A stretch of DNA of 64,000 bases from CAUPWF01 sp044425815 (lineage in GTDB: Bacteria; Bacillota; Clostridia; Lachnospirales; Lachnospiraceae): assembly GCA_044425815.1 (NCBI GenBank), contig JAWXVA010000002.1, forward strand, positions 39,897-103,896. The letters run 5' to 3'. Position 1 is the stretch's first letter. Each line of letters begins with the position of its first letter. Made by a program: the position numbers and the translations under genes. The notes under the pieces were generated by a model. The model searched no databases. It was not told the origin of the DNA and saw only the letters and a program-made list of their open reading frames with translations. Below are positions 62,491 through 64,000 of the stretch, in pieces.

Positions 62491-63972
62491 TTATATTATG
62501 ATACAAACCATTCCACCATTGCTGTCATTTACAATCTTTTGCATCGTATCTTGTAATTTCATCTGACTTTCATCGGTTATAGTAGTAATCTTATTTCGTA
62601 TTCCATCTTCCACTAATGTTTCTACAGATTTACCAAATATATTGGTTGCCCAAATTCCTTCTTCTGAATTTGCATTCTCCTTGATATATCGAACCAAATC
62701 CTTTGCTTGTTCTTCTGTTCCTACTATTGGAGCTATTTCCGTTTCTATATTAGCACGTATAAAATGGATAGAAGGTGCCGATGAATGTATTTTTACACCA
62801 TATTTATTTCCTTGTTTGATAATTACGGGATCTTCTAGTAGAATTTCTTGTTTCGTAGGAGTTACTACTCCATATCCTTTTAATTTCACAGAGCACAACG
62901 CTTCTTTTACCTTGATATATTCTTTTTTTAGTGCGGATAATTCTTTTAATTCGCCAATCAAATCATATTCGCTCTCCATTTCCGTTCCTGTTAAAGTACT
63001 TAGAATATCATAGTAGCATTTTTCTTTCAATCCTATTGAAATCTGTACACATCCCGTATTCATATGTATTTTTTTCACTTCTATCTTATCGATATATGGG
63101 CTGTTAACCTGATACTTCATATCGAATGCATCTCGTATCTCATTAATATCATTCATGATTTCTCGAACATGCTCCATAATATCCTGTTTAATCTCGTGAC
63201 TCATACTTAACATCTCCACCCATTTTGGCACTAAAAATTGTACCTCTGTTACTGGAAATTGATAGAGTACTTGTTTCATAATATTATGAATATCGTCCTC
63301 TTTTAATTGAGCACAGTTTATTGACATTGCTACTACGCCATATTCTTTCTCTATTTCACTTACAACCTTTTTCGCCTCTTCACTGTAAGGTTTTTGAGAG
63401 TTAACCAATACAACAAAAGGCTTTTGAATAGCTAATAACTCTTGAATCGTCTGTTTTTCTGCTTCTAGATAATTCCATCGCTCAATATTACCGATACTTC
63501 CATCGGTTGTGATAACTACTCCTATCGTAGCATGATCATGTATCACCTTGCGTGTACCTATCGTAGCAGCATTTGTAAATGGTATTTCTTTCTCGCTCCA
63601 TGGAGTTTTCACCATTCGTTCTACCCCACCTTCAAAGTGACCTGTAGCTCCTTCTACCATATATCCCACGCAATCTATCAAGCGAATATCGAGTGAAACA
63701 TCTTCACTGATATTTATGTTTGCTGCTTCTTTAGGTACAAATTTGGGTTCTGTTGTCATCACCGTCTTTCCAGCAGCAGATTGAGGTAATTCATCTCTAG
63801 CACGTTCCAACTGATATACATCTTGTATACGCGGTAATACAAGCACATCCATAAATCTTTTGATAAATGTTGACTTCCCTGTTCGTACTGGACCTACTAC
63901 CCCTATGTAAATCTCTCCATTTGTTCTCTCTTGTATTTCTTTATAAACTGAATACTCGTCTGCATTTTTCAC
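62491..63972 (-). CDS. spoIVA: Stage IV sporulation protein A (spore coat morphogenetic ATPase)
   Basis: SpoIVA polymerises on the forespore surface and is the base layer for the spore coat. The protein is 493 residues. The TRAFAC-type nucleotide site is IGVVGPVRTGKSTFIKRFMD near residues 23-42, a switch-like DIRLIDCVGYMVEGATGHFE follows near 97-116, and the rest matches the family up to the C-terminal GMVCIII. The start codon is GTG at 63972, with AAAGGGGTG eight bases before it. It would be made in the mother cell; most of its promoter lies beyond the window edge. Confidence 0.97.
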   Translation of the reverse strand: MKNADEYSVYKEIQERTNGEIYIGVVGPVRTGKSTFIKRFMDVLVLPRIQDVYQLERARDELPQSAAGKTVMTTEPKFVPKEAANINISEDVSLDIRLIDCVGYMVEGATGHFEGGVERMVKTPWSEKEIPFTNAATIGTRKVIHDHATIGVVITTDGSIGNIERWNYLEAEKQTIQELLAIQKPFVVLVNSQKPYSEEAKKVVSEIEKEYGVVAMSINCAQLKEDDIHNIMKQVLYQFPVTEVQFLVPKWVEMLSMSHEIKQDIMEHVREIMNDINEIRDAFDMKYQVNSPYIDKIEVKKIHMNTGCVQISIGLKEKCYYDILSTLTGTEMESEYDLIGELKELSALKKEYIKVKEALCSVKLKGYGVVTPTKQEILLEDPVIIKQGNKYGVKIHSSAPSIHFIRANIETEIAPIVGTEEQAKDLVRYIKENANSEEGIWATNIFGKSVETLVEDGIRNKITTITDESQMKLQDTMQKIVNDSNGGMVCIII

Positions 63973-64000
63973 TATAAAAACACCCCTTTCACATATGCTA

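Noticed and set aside
1..64000. CRISPR arrays, insertion sequences or tRNA genes
   Set aside because: No regular spaced repeats, no transposase frame and no cloverleaf with TTCGANTC-type T-loop was noticed on either strand. This was by eye, so a small tRNA could have been missed.

Overview
The window is low-GC DNA carrying many closely packed genes. Spo0A, SpoIVA, a paired D-Ala-D-Ala carboxypeptidase set, DUF1836, QueH, a TrpR-like YerC protein and a monomeric [FeFe] hydrogenase indicate an anaerobic, spore-forming clostridium. The adjacent DUF5717/DUF5716-type proteins point to Lachnospiraceae. This taxonomic placement is an inference from gene content. Most genes lie on the minus strand. 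No prophage, insertion sequence, CRISPR array or tRNA was recognised, so this looks like core chromosome with a few odd genes.

Layout, left to right. 1-6.2 kb: start of gltX, a two-part ThrE-type Thr/Ser exporter, the purC-purB operon and a complete amino-acid ABC importer. 6.2-11.5 kb: a tightly coupled three-gene cluster of unknown function with a giant repeat-like protein, an Hsp70-like protein and a TPR-like protein. It is divergent from a CobD-like aminotransferase. 12.8-17.5 kb: carA-carB plus a cupin gene, behind a long structured leader. 17.8-25.9 kb: a sodium symporter behind a large palindrome, then galM-topB-LbH protein-mgsA, and ppk1. 26-29.4 kb: queH-argH and asd, the latter with a compact, possibly pseudoknotted leader RNA. 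29.5-32.5 kb: ABC ATPase and permease without a binding protein, and a POT peptide transporter. 32.7-37.7 kb: scpA-scpB-dac, a second dac with a phosphoesterase, and rpsU. 37.9-47.6 kb: two tandem membrane PP2C phosphatases, alaS, a mini membrane protein, [FeFe] hydrogenase, glgA and spo0A with three upstream 0A boxes. 47.9-55.9 kb: RNA methyltransferases, tag, pcrA, DUF1836, YbjQ-type and YerC genes. 56-64 kb: a PHP hydrolase, a cysteine-peptidase-like protein facing an orphan holin, the likely missing ABC binding protein, aroD, RNase P RNA, an MBL hydrolase, cbiG and spoIVA.

How the genes fit together: the window mixes biosynthesis (purine, pyrimidine/arginine, aspartate family, shikimate, traces of cobalamin), cell-wall and chromosome maintenance (ScpAB, Dac), sporulation control (Spo0A, SpoIVA, PP2C phosphatases) and nutrient import. 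The best candidates for something undescribed are the DUF5717/DUF5716/TPR cluster at 6.2-11.5 kb and the structured RNA at the start of the asd transcript near 27.24-27.29 kb.

Limits: all calls come from reading the sequence and from remembered family features. No alignment or structure prediction was run.
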